From: Phanerochaete sordida
Lineage: Eukaryota > Basidiomycota > Agaricomycetes > Polyporales > Phanerochaetaceae
Reading direction: 5' to 3'
Length of the DNA stretch: 64,000 nucleotides
Assembly: GCA_019973155.2 (NCBI GenBank)
Contig: BPQB01000025.1
Span: 62,001-126,000, forward strand
The notes beneath the pieces were generated by a model, which had not been told where the DNA came from, made no database searches, and saw only the letters and a list, made by a program, of their open reading frames with translations. Positions 10,368 to 21,875 of the stretch are shown here, piece after piece. The translations under genes were made by a program, and so were the position numbers. Numbering within the stretch: the first letter of the stretch is position 1; each line of letters opens with the position of its first letter.

Positions 10368-12798
10368 ATGAAGGCCCTGTACCCGACGTCGCACGACATA
10401 CCCAGCCTCTCCGAGGACGCGCGCGCGCTCAAGATCGCGCGGCACTCGCCGTGCTCGGTGTGCACCGCGGAATTTTGCCCGGGCCTCCACCCGCCGCCCG
10501 TCATCGAGCTCGTGCTCGACTCGGACGCGGCGTACGGCGGCGACTACCTCGCGAGCTGCGCGTGCGGCCACGATGCGTCCGAGCACGGCGCGGATTTACA
10601 CGAGCTCGGGCAGGAGGAGTTCGAGCGCCGCGCCCGTGTCGCCGTGCGCATGGACGAACTCTTGCAGGTCAGTAGCCCGCGGACACTCAGCGCATCGTCG
10701 GGCGGTGCTCATCCGTTTTGCAGGTGATGCACGAGAGCGCGCATTTTTTGACCGATGGCTGACGTGCGTCATCGCTGTGCTCCCACCGTCAGGACGAGGA
10801 CCGGCTCCTGGACTTTGACTACACCAACGGCGACATTGACTCACTACGACAGCAGATGACGCTCCCGGAGGACCGACATCCGCCAGACGCGGCCGACAGC
10901 CCGTCCTCGGACGTCTTTGGGTCCGCAGTGCCCTCAGAGTCCGAGGAGAAAGGGCCGGCCTCGCCCGCGTCGTCCTTCCTGAGCGAGGCGTTCGACGGCG
11001 AGCCGCCGCCGAAGCGGCGGCGCGTGTCGTACTCGTCGCTGAGCTCGAGCGGGCTGTCCTCGGACGACGAGGAGCAGCCGCTCGCCGCGGGGCGCAAGGA
11101 CGGCGAGCGCCCGGGGCCGGGGCCGGGGCGGGGCAAGGGGCGGCCCGCAGGCAAGACGCACGGCAAGGCCCCGCACGGCAAGGCGCCGCTCGGGAAGGCG
11201 CCGCCCGGCGCCGCGCACCACGGGAAGACGCGCGGGAAGGGCGCCGCGCGCGCGGGCAAGGGCATGGGCGGCATGAAGGGCAAGGGCCACACCGCGCCCG
11301 CGCACAAGCCGCCGCCGACGGAGGCCGAGCGCGCGGAGATGGCGCGCCCCGCGGACGGCGACGCGCCCGTCAAGGTCGAGGACAAGATGGACGAGGGCCA
11401 GCTCTCGCGGCTCGTCACGGGCGTGACGGTCGACGCCGGTGCTGGGGCCACCGCCGCGACGGTGGGTGGCGCCGGGCCTTTGTCTGTTTCCTGCTGACGC
11501 CCACCATGCGCACGCTCGTACAGCCCGGCGTGAAGCCCGAGAAGCCGTCGCAGGCGGAGCTGCGCGCGGGCATCATCCGCATCGTGCCCGTCGAGAACGA
11601 CGGGCAGGCGCGCTCGCTCGTCGTGCTGACGGGCCTGAAGACGCTCTTCCAGAAGCAGCTGCCGAAGATGCCGCGCGAGTACATCGCGCGCCTCGTGTAC
11701 GACGCGAGCTCCAAGTGCCTCGCGATCGTCAAGCGCGGGTACAAGGTCGTCGGCGGGATCTGCTACCGCCCGTTCCCGCAGCGCAAGTTCGCGGAGATCG
11801 TCTTCTTCGCGACCGCGTCCGTCGACCAGGTCAAGGTGCGTGGCCCGCGCGCTGTGGCCGCGCACGGACGCTGACGCGCGCGCACGCGCAGGGCTACGGC
11901 AGCATGCTGATGGACCACTTCAAGGCGCACATCCGGCGCACGTACCCGGACATGTTCCACTTCCTGACGTACGCCGACAACTACGCGGTGGGGTACTTCC
12001 GCAAGCAGGGCTTCACGAAGGACATCACGCTCGACCGCGCCGTCTGGGCGGGCTACATCAAGGACTACGAGGGCGGCACGATCATGCAGTGCACGATGCT
12101 GCCCAAGGTCGACTACACGCAGACGCGCGACATCGTCGCGCGCCAGCGCGAGGCCATCCTCGAGAAGATCCGCGAGCGCTCGCGCTCGCACATCGTCTAC
12201 GACGGCCTCGACGACGGCCTCTGGGCCATGTCCGACGGCCCGCTCGACCCGCGGCAGATCCCAGGGCTCCGTACGCACGCGTGCCTCCCCTCCCAAGCAT
12301 ACACTGACACGCGCCCCAGGAGAGAGCGGGTGGACGCCGGCGATGGCAGTGTAGTGCGTGTGCCCCTGTCGTCCCCCACATGTGTGTGCTGACGCCCCGC
12401 CAGCGCGCGCCCGAACGCGCGCAGCCCCGAGCACGCCGTGATGGAGAAGCTGCTCTCGGAGCTGCAGGCGCACACGCTCTCGTTCGCGTTCCAGAAGCCC
12501 GTGAACGCGGAGGAGGTCGCGGACTACTACGACGTGATCAAGGAGCCGATGGGTGCGCCCCCTGCCCGCGCTGCCGTGCGCTGCCGCTGACGAGTGCCTA
12601 GACCTGGCGACGATGGAGCACAAGCTGGACACGAACCAGTACGCGACGCTCGACGCGTTCCTCGCGGACGCGAAGCTCATCTTCGACAACTGCCGCGCGT
12701 ACAACGCCGAGGGCTCGTCGTACCACCGCAACGCGACGAAGCTCGAGAAGTTCCTGCGTGACCAGGTCGCGGCGCTCGTCAAGAAGGAGGAGGCGTAG
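10368..12798 (+). CDS. GCN5: Histone acetyltransferase GCN5
   Basis: Seven exons: 10368..10667, 10793..11461, 11524..11835, 11892..12270, 12320..12353, 12404..12552, 12602..12798; 679 aa. The catalytic subunit of SAGA/ADA acetylates histone H3 in the nucleus. The GNAT domain starts near residue 334 and includes the catalytic glutamate (about E414) in FAEIVFFA and the acetyl-CoA loop QVKGYGSMLM. The ADA-binding linker and a C-terminal bromodomain (about 565-675) follow, with the acetyl-lysine Asn in NCRAYN. The N-terminal 100 residues hold CSVCTAEFC and CACGH, a possible metal site. Residues about 130-320 are a disordered Lys/Gly/Pro-rich linker with many GKA repeats. The 34-nt fifth exon is set by frame and by its donor GTGCGT; its 3' boundary is the least certain. 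Confidence 0.95.
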
Positions 12799-13226
12799 GC
12801 GCGGGAACTTGGGTTGTGTGCTGCATATTTTTATTGGACGTGGTGCTATCGGCTTCGCTAATGTATACTAACATAAGGCCCGGTTTGCTGCTTCTGGTCG
12901 CCGTACGGTTCGACGGCCCGTTAAATTCCCGCAGATTACGTTTTATCAAAATGCCGGATTTTTGCGTTGTCGCGTCTATAGTCGAGGACTTGGTCAATCC
13001 GGCTGTATTGAATTGTGGACCTGCTGCAGGCGGCTAACGACCGAGGATGTCGGCATCGCAGCAACACGTGGGCGTTCCATCAGCGCGGGAGCGCCACAAG
13101 GCTCACGCTCCTCCCGCTGATCCCAGTCGCACCCTCGGCCCACGCTCTGCCTTTGCCCTCTTCCGCCGCCCATGGCCCGCACGCTCCCAGCGCCGTAGCC
13201 CGCTCCCTGCTCTTGCGACACCCAAC
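12799..13226. other. Intergenic upstream of the GH45-like gene
   Basis: About 430 bp with an AT-rich GCN5 3' flank and a GC-rich leader. An in-frame upstream ATG at 13047 exists, but the product would lose its signal peptide. Confidence 0.45.
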
Positions 13227-13945
13227 ATGCGGCCGCCCCTCGCTGCCCTCGCTCTGGCACTCGCCTGGATACCAACCACACTCGCGCAGTGGATACAATA
13301 CCCGCCCGAGGGCACAGCGACGCTCACACACTACACCCTCCCGGAGGACTACATCGCAGCATGCGGCTGCACCGCCAAGAGCACCCACTACCCGACCGCC
13401 GCCATGAGCCAGGCCGCGTATGGCAGCAGCACAGCGTACGGCCCGGGGTGCGGCCAGTGCTTCAAGGTCACCCTCCTGAATACGTTCCTTTCGGACCCTC
13501 CCTTCTTTCCTGACGTGACCAAGAGCCTCGTCATCAAGGTCACCGATCTCTGTCCCGACTCAGGGGGCGGCTGGTGCTCGGCGAGCCCAGGGCACCCCAA
13601 CCAGTGCGTATTCCGTGCTTTATTGCACTGCAGATCAGACGGAGCCAAAATCTGCGCAGAGCGGGCGCGTATATCAACTTCGATCTCGCATGGCCGTCGT
13701 CGGCCATCCCAGACGACTTCTTCCCGAGCAACGTGACGTTGTACGGCTACACGGTGCGCACCCGCGTTGACGCCGAACGCCTCGCGATCTCATCGTGCGG
13801 CACGCGTGTCCAGGACTTTAGCGTCTGGAACGTCAGCTACGAGAGCGTGTCGTGCGTAGACAGCTGGGCTGGCGGCCAGGACGCCGCCGCGCTCGGCAGC
13901 ATAAACCAGACATATGGGGTGTGCTGCCCTGCGAACCCCAAGTAA
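13227..13945 (+). CDS. Secreted GH45/expansin-like double-psi beta-barrel protein
   Basis: Two exons, 13227..13603 and 13660..13945; 220 aa. Residues 1-20 are a signal peptide ending TTLA. The mature part has the GH45 subfamily C / expansin layout: GPGCGQCFKVTL, LVIKVTDLCPD, then HPNQAGAYINFDLAW. By alignment in mind with the Phanerochaete Cel45A family, D134 matches the general-acid aspartate and N125 the asparagine proposed as base; the nearby cysteines also match. Sequons NVT, NVS and NQT suggest N-glycosylation. Such enzymes cut or loosen beta-glucans of plant cell walls outside the cell. The C-terminal part, with VSCVDSWAGG and a closing CCPAN, is less familiar, so a non-hydrolytic expansin-like role is possible. 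The start is set by the signal peptide. Confidence 0.8.
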
Positions 13946-14507
13946 GATGCATGTGTTGCTGCTCGAATGGCTCGTTTTGACGTACTGCATCCTTAGCTCT
14001 ACTGACCTTTGCCCGTCTTATTCTGAGGATACCGGTGCTCAGCCGTAAGTATTCAAATTGAAACGTGCAGGCGGACGGCAGCTCACCATAGTCAATAGGC
14101 CTGACACCATTTCTAATGCTGCTTTCAGGCATCTACCGAGTATATTGTATACCACTACTGCATTCTCTCTGATTATATGCGTCTTTGTATTGTTGTAGAT
14201 TCGCCTTGTGTACTCGATGCTTTGCTTTAGGCTGACTCCTCTCGAAGTGAAACTTCACGCGTGTGGCCAGGATTCAGTCCTATCTTTGAAGTGAGCTCCC
14301 CCAATATGATAGCTCTGTCCCTGCCCATATGGCGAACAGCAACTGTGTCTGAGGCATGTCCACTCATCGTAGAGACTTCGCGTGTTGAAGCCGAAGAGCT
14401 ATTATCACCACCGACCGAGTAAATACACGTGAGTTCGATGAAAACTCGTCCAGCGATATTCACAGGGCGAAATATTTATTTTGTTTTGTCCTGGTAGTTC
14501 GCTTCAA
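13946..14507. other. Intergenic, AT-richer
   Basis: 3' flank of the GH45-like gene and left flank of the putative element. No gene seen. Confidence 0.4.
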
Positions 14508-14525
14508 CATCAGCAAAATCGCACC
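14508..14525 (+). repeat. Left inverted end of the 14.5 kb element
   Basis: 18 bp, exact reverse complement of 16133-16150. Confidence 0.65.
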
Positions 14526-16132
14526 CTGTGTTACAGACGTTGCGTAGCTTGGGCATGTTGGGTATGTTACGGAATGATATTGAGACGGTGTTGGAGCTGT
14601 GTTGGAGTATTGCGGGGACATGTTAGACGTTGTGGGTACACAACGAATTTCGTCTCACTTTCTATAGTGCCAAATTACTGCCAATACATATCTCTTTCAA
14701 ACATATGTCGCATCTGTTTCCGTCCTGCACAACCAGGATTAAACGCGTCACGAATATTGTCAGAAGTCGCGCGCGCTTGGGCGTCTATCTAATCGCGGAC
14801 ACATCTGGCGCCAGATCAAAGTATGACGCGTCGCCCGCTGGGCTTTGCGTCTTGTCCTTTCCCTCCACCTGGAACGTCCTAGCGACAACGTCCCCTCTCG
14901 CTGCCCATACTCATCCTCTCCTCCGGGTACCGTCACGTCATGCTTCTCAAGTACTTCGTGGGCGACACACGGACATCTCATCTTCGGCCCTGCTGGCAGC
15001 GACGCGACATGCAACGACGAATGGAGCTGGCCGGGGCCCAAGCCTGTGGAACGTCGCAGCTCGGTACGCAGCACTCAACGGCAGTGCCGCAACCAGGACT
15101 TGTACCACTGCAAGGTCGGCAAACGGCTTGACGCGATGCTGGGCTTGCTACACGGTGCACTCAGCGTCCGCGCCGTTGTTCAACTGACATGCCGCAAAGG
15201 GCGACGACGTCGCGAACTCCGCAACCTCATGACAACGCCGTAAGCTGTGTAGCTGTGCACGCTCGATGACATCTTCAGTCGATGGCCAAGGACAGTGCTT
15301 CCAGTCAATGTTGATGTTGGGAGCTGCAAGTGCTGACTGCGAGGTGCGTCCCCTACAATGGTCATAATTGTACATCATCTCAGTCCCTTAGCCCCAGGTC
15401 TACTTGCATTCTGCACTCAATCTTTGTGGACTTCTTGCCCTGGTAAGCACATACACGTGATTGTCATACGCTCTATTTCGTAGTGTGTACCATGGAGCTG
15501 CATTGCTGCAATGGCAGTGCTACTCAAGCTCGAGTCAAAGGTGCGTTGACCGTTGTTGCGCTCTCCAGGCAGCATCTAATGCAAAGCTTTGTGCAGCCCT
15601 GCGTCGACGAGCTGGCGCATGGCGTAGTCAACCGTGTCAAGCACCTCAAGAGGCAAGTCTACAGGCTCGCCGACGGAAGGTGATCATCGACAGTGCGACG
15701 GTCACCCGAAAGGGCTTGGCTCCGCGTTCTCGCGGTATGCGCAGCATTCGCGCGTCTGCTCCGCCGCCTGCAGTCGACGCGACATCCGACTCGGGCTCGG
15801 ATTCGGACTATACGCTCGCGTCTGACCCAGGTATAGCGGCTAAGATGCCTCGTCCTCGTAGCCGTACATTCCATGTTATAAGACCGTAGATATCGAATAA
15901 AAATCCATAATTATCGTGATAATCCACTAGTGTGAGCCCGTTGTACAGGCCTTGTGAGAGCATTGGTCAAGTGTATTAGGGGTGTTAGAGGTGTTGTGGC
16001 TCGGTGTTGCATGTCTTACTGCCGTTGCACAACACCTCGGACTTAGCTCCACGCAGGGGACATACGTTCGCGTAACTTCGCGCGTTGGGGTGTTGGGCGC
16101 CTTGGTGGACTTGGCCAACACCTCCAACACCA

Positions 16133-16150
16133 GGTGCGATTTTGCTGATG
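16133..16150 (-). repeat. Right inverted end of the 14.5 kb element
   Basis: 18 bp, exact reverse complement of 14508-14525. Confidence 0.65.
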
Positions 16151-16708
16151 AAGTAATTTCAATAAAAGTAGGATAGCAGATAGTGAGAGAGCTTAAGGGA
16201 AGCGCAAGGAGCTCGGCGGCGAATATCAAGAATTGCGAACTATGATGCAACACCGTGCATTTTTGTGTGCACTCCAGTAGAAGTGGTTCTGCTATTATGA
16301 CAGTGATGCACCAGAGGTAGCGCAGTCGTGCATGAGCTGGGATATTCTCGCACGATCGTTCACAGCTCTGCAAAATTATAGGCCCTTGTACGATGTTCGA
16401 GAGTGTGTGCATACATTATCCTACAATTATGCAAGCTAATGAGCTGTGTGGAACCAGTTTCGATGCATCCTCTTAGCAAACCTAAAACAACAAGAGGAGC
16501 GCGGATCCCACGAAACCTCGCAATGTTGGACTACTGTGGCTCACACTTGTTTACCTCCCTACGTTTTAATTCGAACGCGCGCTTTCGCGATCTGCCAGCA
16601 TAAAACGAAAGCAAAACCACAAGCTAAAAGCTAACAATCTGTGTCCAGTTGAGACCGTCATGGGCTCGCATGATCTCAAGATCAGGAAGGGCCCACGCAC
16701 GCTACACG
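16151..16708. other. Intergenic, AT-richer
   Basis: Between the element and the 3' end of membrane gene A. No gene seen. Confidence 0.4.
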
Positions 16709-19125
16709 CTAATACTCCGTAAACTCGACCTCGACCGTCTTCCCGTGCTCCCGCAGATTCGCCGCGGTCGGCTCGTCGAGCCGCGCCGTGCGCTGCGCGA
16801 TGCCGGTCGCGTCGCGGCCGAGCAGCCACGTGAGCTGCAGCACGCCGAGGCCGGAGACGTGCGGGTCGCGGCTGTGCGGGTCGCGCGCGGGCTGGCGGGT
16901 GAGCACGACGGCGAGGACGAGCATCATCGCGGAGATCGCGGTGCCGAGCCACGGCTGGAGGCGCGTGTGTGAGAGCCGCGCTTCGCGTGAGTCGAGCACA
17001 GATGCAGACGTACCTGCCAGTGCTTGATCTGGGTGCGCGAGCGCGTCAGACGACGAAGCAGCAGATGCGCGGGGACTGACCTCTAGGTAGTACTTGGGGT
17101 CGACGACGATGTACAAATTCTCTGCCTCGTGGATAGAGTCGGGAGTCAAGGCCGCTGGGAGACCATTTCATTAGCTGCGAAATAGCAGCCGGATCGTTGA
17201 CTGACCTCGTAAAAAGACAGATGCAAGTGCCGATGCAAGGGTTGCCTCGATCCAGACGAGGTCAGGGTCGGTGCTAGGATCGGGGCTGTTGTAATAGCCC
17301 GCCGCTTCCATGACACTCCTCGAGTGCGCTGTCAGTACTTCCAGATCAGGACGCAGAGTGTACAGCTTACTCCTCGAGTAATGAGTACGTGTAGCTGGAC
17401 GTCTGATTGCTTCCCGGGGCTTTGAAGAGCTGGACCGCATGGCTCAAGGGCGAGATACTTGGAAATGAACCAATCTGGAGTCCCGGTGGTCAACACTGGC
17501 ACGATGCGGCGGTCGGAGACGGCTGAGGCCTACGTTGGACAAGATGGGATCCTTTGTCGTTGCTGGTTCATTCCAATCGGTCCAATTATGCGCGACCGAG
17601 TCGCCTGTGAGGTTTACCAATTCGGCGAAGTTGGTATCAGATGTGTTTGGCGCAAGGTACGGCCAGTCGATGGTGTCAATCAGCACTTGGTTCAGGACAG
17701 TCTGGTACGTGACAGTACACGCCATGAGCTGAACGGAGGATGCGGCGACTGTTGGCGATTAATTCCAAGCGCTGCTCTCGTAGGCTGCGGAACTCACTGC
17801 AATCTGGCGTCGAAATACATTTTTCTGGCCTGAGAGTGGGGTTGATGGTCAGTACGGCGTTTCCGAGAGCACCCCCATCGTCCTGAATCAAGAGTGTCGA
17901 GGCCACAAGAAGCACTGGCGGCGGCGCGGTCGTGCCGGACGAATCCCGCCAAACTGCCGGTCGTATGTTCAGCGACCGAGGGACTACAGGAGACGTCGGC
18001 GTCAACGCTGGCTGAGAAGCGGTCATATTCGTCACTCACGAGGGGTGATATTGATGTCCATCAGCTCATCGTGGACATGAATAGGGATTGTGAAATTAGT
18101 AGCGTCTAAATCACCGTCCTGGAAGCCTGCGGCTATCGATTGGCATGATACTTCGAACGCTGTGGCGTTCGTAGGGGAAGGGGAGTCACTGACAGCCAGC
18201 GGGACGTCGTAGATGATATTCCCAACCAAACCGTTGATGTTGACGTTCGCGTCATTCATGAGTAGAGAAAGGAGGTCGACAATAGGGTAAGCATCTTGGA
18301 GTCTGTGGGATCATCAGCTCAGAAGATGGCATACACGCCACACCGGCATCGGTGTCCCTAGGCTGCTCACTCACAGGCTGATATTTTGTCCAATGCTTGG
18401 CAGCGAGGGTGTGTATCGTTCGTAGTCAGTACTGTTCGCGTCTTGGACAAAGGTGGAAATGAGGTCCGGTGCGATGATGCCGAGTACCAAGCTGCCCGCA
18501 AGATACATGAAGACACCGAAGACAGTCGCTAACGACATCAGCTCTTGATGCCACTTCGTGTCGCGATTGGCGTTGCGCTTGAAGAGGTCCATGTACCTGA
18601 AGAGGGTGACACCGGTCGCGCCCAGGGACAGCCATGCTTCCGACTTGTCGTGCATAGCGGTGAGTGTCTGCTTCAGGTGGAGGTCCCGCCTAAGTGCCAG
18701 GAGCTGCGTAAGATACAGCAAAGGTACAAGATAGATCTAGTTGGGTAGCCAGATGAATCAAACGCTCGACAGCAAAGAGCATGGGCTCAACGTACCTTGA
18801 TTATAGCGTTGGGAACTAACGACAGCTTGCCAAACAGCTTGGGGTCTTCGAATGAGAGACCGCCGGGGACGAACTTGTCCACTACGAACGCGGCTCCTTT
18901 CCGACGATGGCGAAGACCCACCAGGACAGCGTGGAAGGCCACGAGGATGACATGTAGAAGAATACACAAGCAGAAGAGTAGCGTGCCAGCCCACTGCGAC
19001 GCTACCGACCTCTTGGAGGTAATAGCAGTGGGTACCTCTTTCTGATCCTCTGGATCAGGGGTTCCGAGGCCTTGCTTTGAGGCTAGGAGATCTTGGTCGG
19101 CAGAGGCAATGTTGCCTTTGGACAT
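16709..19125 (-). CDS. Multi-pass membrane protein A, unknown family
   Basis: Ten exons (given by plus coordinates, transcribed right to left): 18796..19125, 18375..18736, 18040..18302, 17798..17983, 17534..17748, 17371..17474, 17206..17318, 17081..17154, 17014..17028, 16709..16954; 635 aa. Hydrophobic segments lie at about 48-71, 103-125 and 177-203. A long, probably lumenal or outside region follows with N-x-T/S sites (NATAFEVS, TNFT, NWTDWN), then a C-terminal membrane segment near 557-576 and a tail ending VEVEFTEY. Exon 9 is a 15-nt micro-exon coding IKHWQ. Paralogue B (24830-27246) has the same ten exons with the same phases. I recognise no domain; this looks like a basidiomycete-specific membrane protein. 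All junctions keep frame and are supported by the paralogue. Confidence 0.85.
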
Positions 19126-19199
19126 GGTGAAAGCCTCGCTACGGAGAGGGGGGAAGTGTCGAGTTGGTCGAGGAAACCTGCTGTTATGTATGTACCTGT

Positions 19200-20130
19200 T
19201 TCCAAATGAAAGGCTGATTTCGCCTTACTATCAAACTCTAGCCTGCCTGGCGAGCTTCCCGTGGCGGACATCGAGGTGTTGTCTCATGTTCCACGTTTAT
19301 GGACACGAGAAGTCCTTAATATCCGTGCTCAATCGTCCAGCAAAGTTCATGCGCACAGCCACTTTGCTCGCTGAGGCAGGAATGAGAGTCTGTGCCTGCA
19401 AAGGCCTATTGTCAGCCAGCGCGCCTCACATCGCCTCGGCGCAGCTTACTGTAGAACTGTCAAGCTTGAAGCGATATACCACAGCAAGAATGAGGCTGTT
19501 AACCCAAGTCTTCGTCGCCGTAGACTGCTAGGGGAGGGGAGAGACATATTCACTAAAAAAAGCAGGTGGTGTGACCAGTTAGTGCTCCTGCCTCCGATAA
19601 GCATGAGCAGTTCTGCCAGTAGACCTCGCCGAGAGTAGTATAGCGTAGATGCGGTCTTCGCATTCGAAGAAATAATCCACCAGCCAGGAGGCGGTGGTAT
19701 AAGGGTGCGCACGCCCGCTGCATGTTCGGTTTCCCTAAGCGCGTCGACCAGCTGTTCCTCGCGGACTATACGAGCATTTCCAAAGGAGCGATCCGGAGGG
19801 CTCTCACAGAATCTAGTCCTCAGAAATCAGCCCCTTCAACATCAAAAGCATTGAGATGTCATACCTGATTGAAGACGTCGAGGGCTCAAACGTCTGCCCG
19901 GTATATCTTCGGACATGAACAGCATCCGAGTGGATTAAACTTACCTTTTCACGAAGATAAGCGGGTTCATGTTAAACATGAGGTTGCGCCACAGTTCCAA
20001 CTAGGGTCTCCGGAGATGAGCTGTTTAAAGTTACATGCGTTTTCCGAGACTGCGGCGGGCCATAGCCCAATATTAGTGCTGCGAGGGGAACGAGGGCGTA
20101 AATCCAGCATATCCCCAGCCACCGTCCTTC
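19200..20130 (-). pseudogene. Decayed membrane-protein-like gene, copy A, 3' part
   Basis: Minus-strand sequence alignable by eye with 27350-28245 in the second block: for example the stretch coding NFAGRLSTDIKDFSCP here and SLAGRLYTQIEVSSCP there, and hydrophobic pieces such as SFLLWYIASSLTVLQ and WLGICWIYALVPLAALILGYG. The frame is broken by stops in this copy, for example right after FSCP. No intact model could be built. Composition and position suggest a former multi-pass membrane protein, perhaps DUF6533-like, but that is a guess. The 20131-22322 element interrupts the copy. Confidence 0.45.
20124..20130 (+). repeat. Left 7-bp target-site duplication (GTCCTTC)
   Basis: GTCCTTC directly abuts the left TIR and recurs at 22323-22329 right after the right TIR. 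Confidence 0.85.
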
Positions 20131-20577
20131 TACAGTAGGCGGGAAGTCCATGGATGAAATTGCGAGCTGATGGTCGCTGGCGCTAGGCGTCCGCCCTGGC
20201 GTCTCCGCCGCGTCTTCCGGCATGACCAGCCGGGCCGCCTTCCTAGGACTCTCCTCGCCTCTCCGCCTCTATGTGGCGAGTCCTACGGCTCGTACGAGCA
20301 ATTTAATATAGTATACGTCGTGTGCCGTGCCTTGTAGCCGGTACTGAACCCTCTCGGGAGCGGCGCTTATGCGCAGAGCGTTCCCACGGCAAGCGCATGC
20401 GTCCGTCCGCCCACAGTGAGTGCATGCATAGTCTGTATAGCAGTACGCTGACCGTAGTAGCCTCTATGCTATGCTTGCGCGGCACTGCGGGCCGTGAGCG
20501 ACACACTGAATGCGAGCCTGCGAGGGCCCCTGGCACCCCAGACCCGGAAAACCCTTCACCGCGGCAGGTCCTGTGGC
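20131..20577 (+). repeat. Left terminal inverted repeat, 447 bp
   Basis: Reverse complement of 21876..22322. The same 77-residue ORF appears on opposite strands in the two arms; it is a by-product of the repeat. Confidence 0.9.
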
Positions 20578-21875
20578 TTTGAGCTGCCTACGTTTCCGCC
20601 GGTGCAGTCCTGTCCCACGCGTCGCGTGCAGGCCGCAGCGCTCCGACCCAATGACCGCTCTGGCACCGGTAGCCACAGCATCCCTGTGGCACATAGCTGC
20701 ACGTATGATTGACTGCACTGATCTCATCTGCTCTACTCAATGCTGCTCATACTTATTAGGTAAGAACCACTAGGTTCGTTAGACGTACTACTAAAACACT
20801 CAGTGAAATAGGTATATATATGTCTATATCCTCCTTCCGCATAGCTACAGAGATTCGAAGCGTAGCACCCTCTATGCCAGTGACCGGGGTTTGTCGAATC
20901 ACTGTCCCATAACAGACTGTGAGATCTTGCAGCATGCACAGCTGCGCAAACAAAAGGCTATAAAAGCATATCTGCGGGTGACAAGCACCCCTCAAAGACA
21001 TAATCCGATCATTGAGCCACCACACCTTGCGTCAGCATCTCAGCCTCGTGCGCATTCTCCGCCTCCACCGGCGACCGCATGCTCACCGTGCGATTCAGGT
21101 CCTGGAGTAGCGTATCATGAATTTGTTTGGCTTCCTCTCCCTCGCCGGATGCAATGCGCTGCCTTCGTCTCGTGCAAGCATCGCCTGAGGTCTCATGAGG
21201 ATGGCCGTCCGACGCCGTCACACATCCGCGGAAGCGCGGAAGCGCAGAGGGCGCACTGTGCGACACGCGCACCGAAGATAAGCATGTCCTCTATTTCCTG
21301 AGCAGATCCGGACACCCGCATGTAGTCGTCACGAGGGCGTGCGCAGAGAGCCAGCGACAACGCGGCAGAGAGCGAAGGACTCGGAGTGCACAGCGTCTCC
21401 CATAGCGCGGCCTGGCATGTGCCCGCGCCGGTAGCACACCGGCGTCGTTGACAGACCATGGCATGAGCCTCATAATGTACTACTAGCTTTCTATGGTTAA
21501 CGTTGGACGAAAATGGATGAAGAGACGACGAACCTTAAGGTCAGGATGCGAACAGAGGTCATCCTGTGGGACGGCCACGGTTCCGTGTTCGGCGTGCTGC
21601 GTGTCGTCATTATCGAAGAAATAAATAAACCAGTTCCAGCTCACGCTTCTTATTTGTGAGTTGACGTAGGGGACAAAGTCCTACGATCGGACGTGGTCTG
21701 CATTGCAGCCTGAGCGGGGCGGGAGAAACGATAGCAGCAAGACGAAATAGACCTTGTCATTGCCCAGACTAGATGAGAAGCATCAGAGGCACTACACTAA
21801 TAATGTGCGCTGGACTCTGACGCACATAGGTGAGCCCGCTCACAGTTGAATGTCCTGCGCCGCCGATCTACGTCG

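Larger units (their letters stand above)
14508..16150. mobile_element. Putative non-autonomous element with short inverted ends
   Basis: The segment starts with CATCAGCAAAATCGCACC (14508-14525) and ends with its exact reverse complement (16133-16150). Both ends carry several copies of GTGTTGG/CCAACAC in the terminal 150 bp, like subterminal transposase-binding repeats. The interior, about 1.3 kb, holds only short unrelated ORFs without a recognisable transposase. I see no clear target duplication: the TIR may extend outward through a shared CTTCA with a small indel. A decayed or non-autonomous DNA transposon is the simplest reading; the superfamily is unknown. Confidence 0.5.

Noticed and set aside
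20303..20536. Identical 77-residue ORFs in both TIR arms as a possible transposon protein
   Set aside because: They are the same DNA in inverted repeat; no protein-like features.
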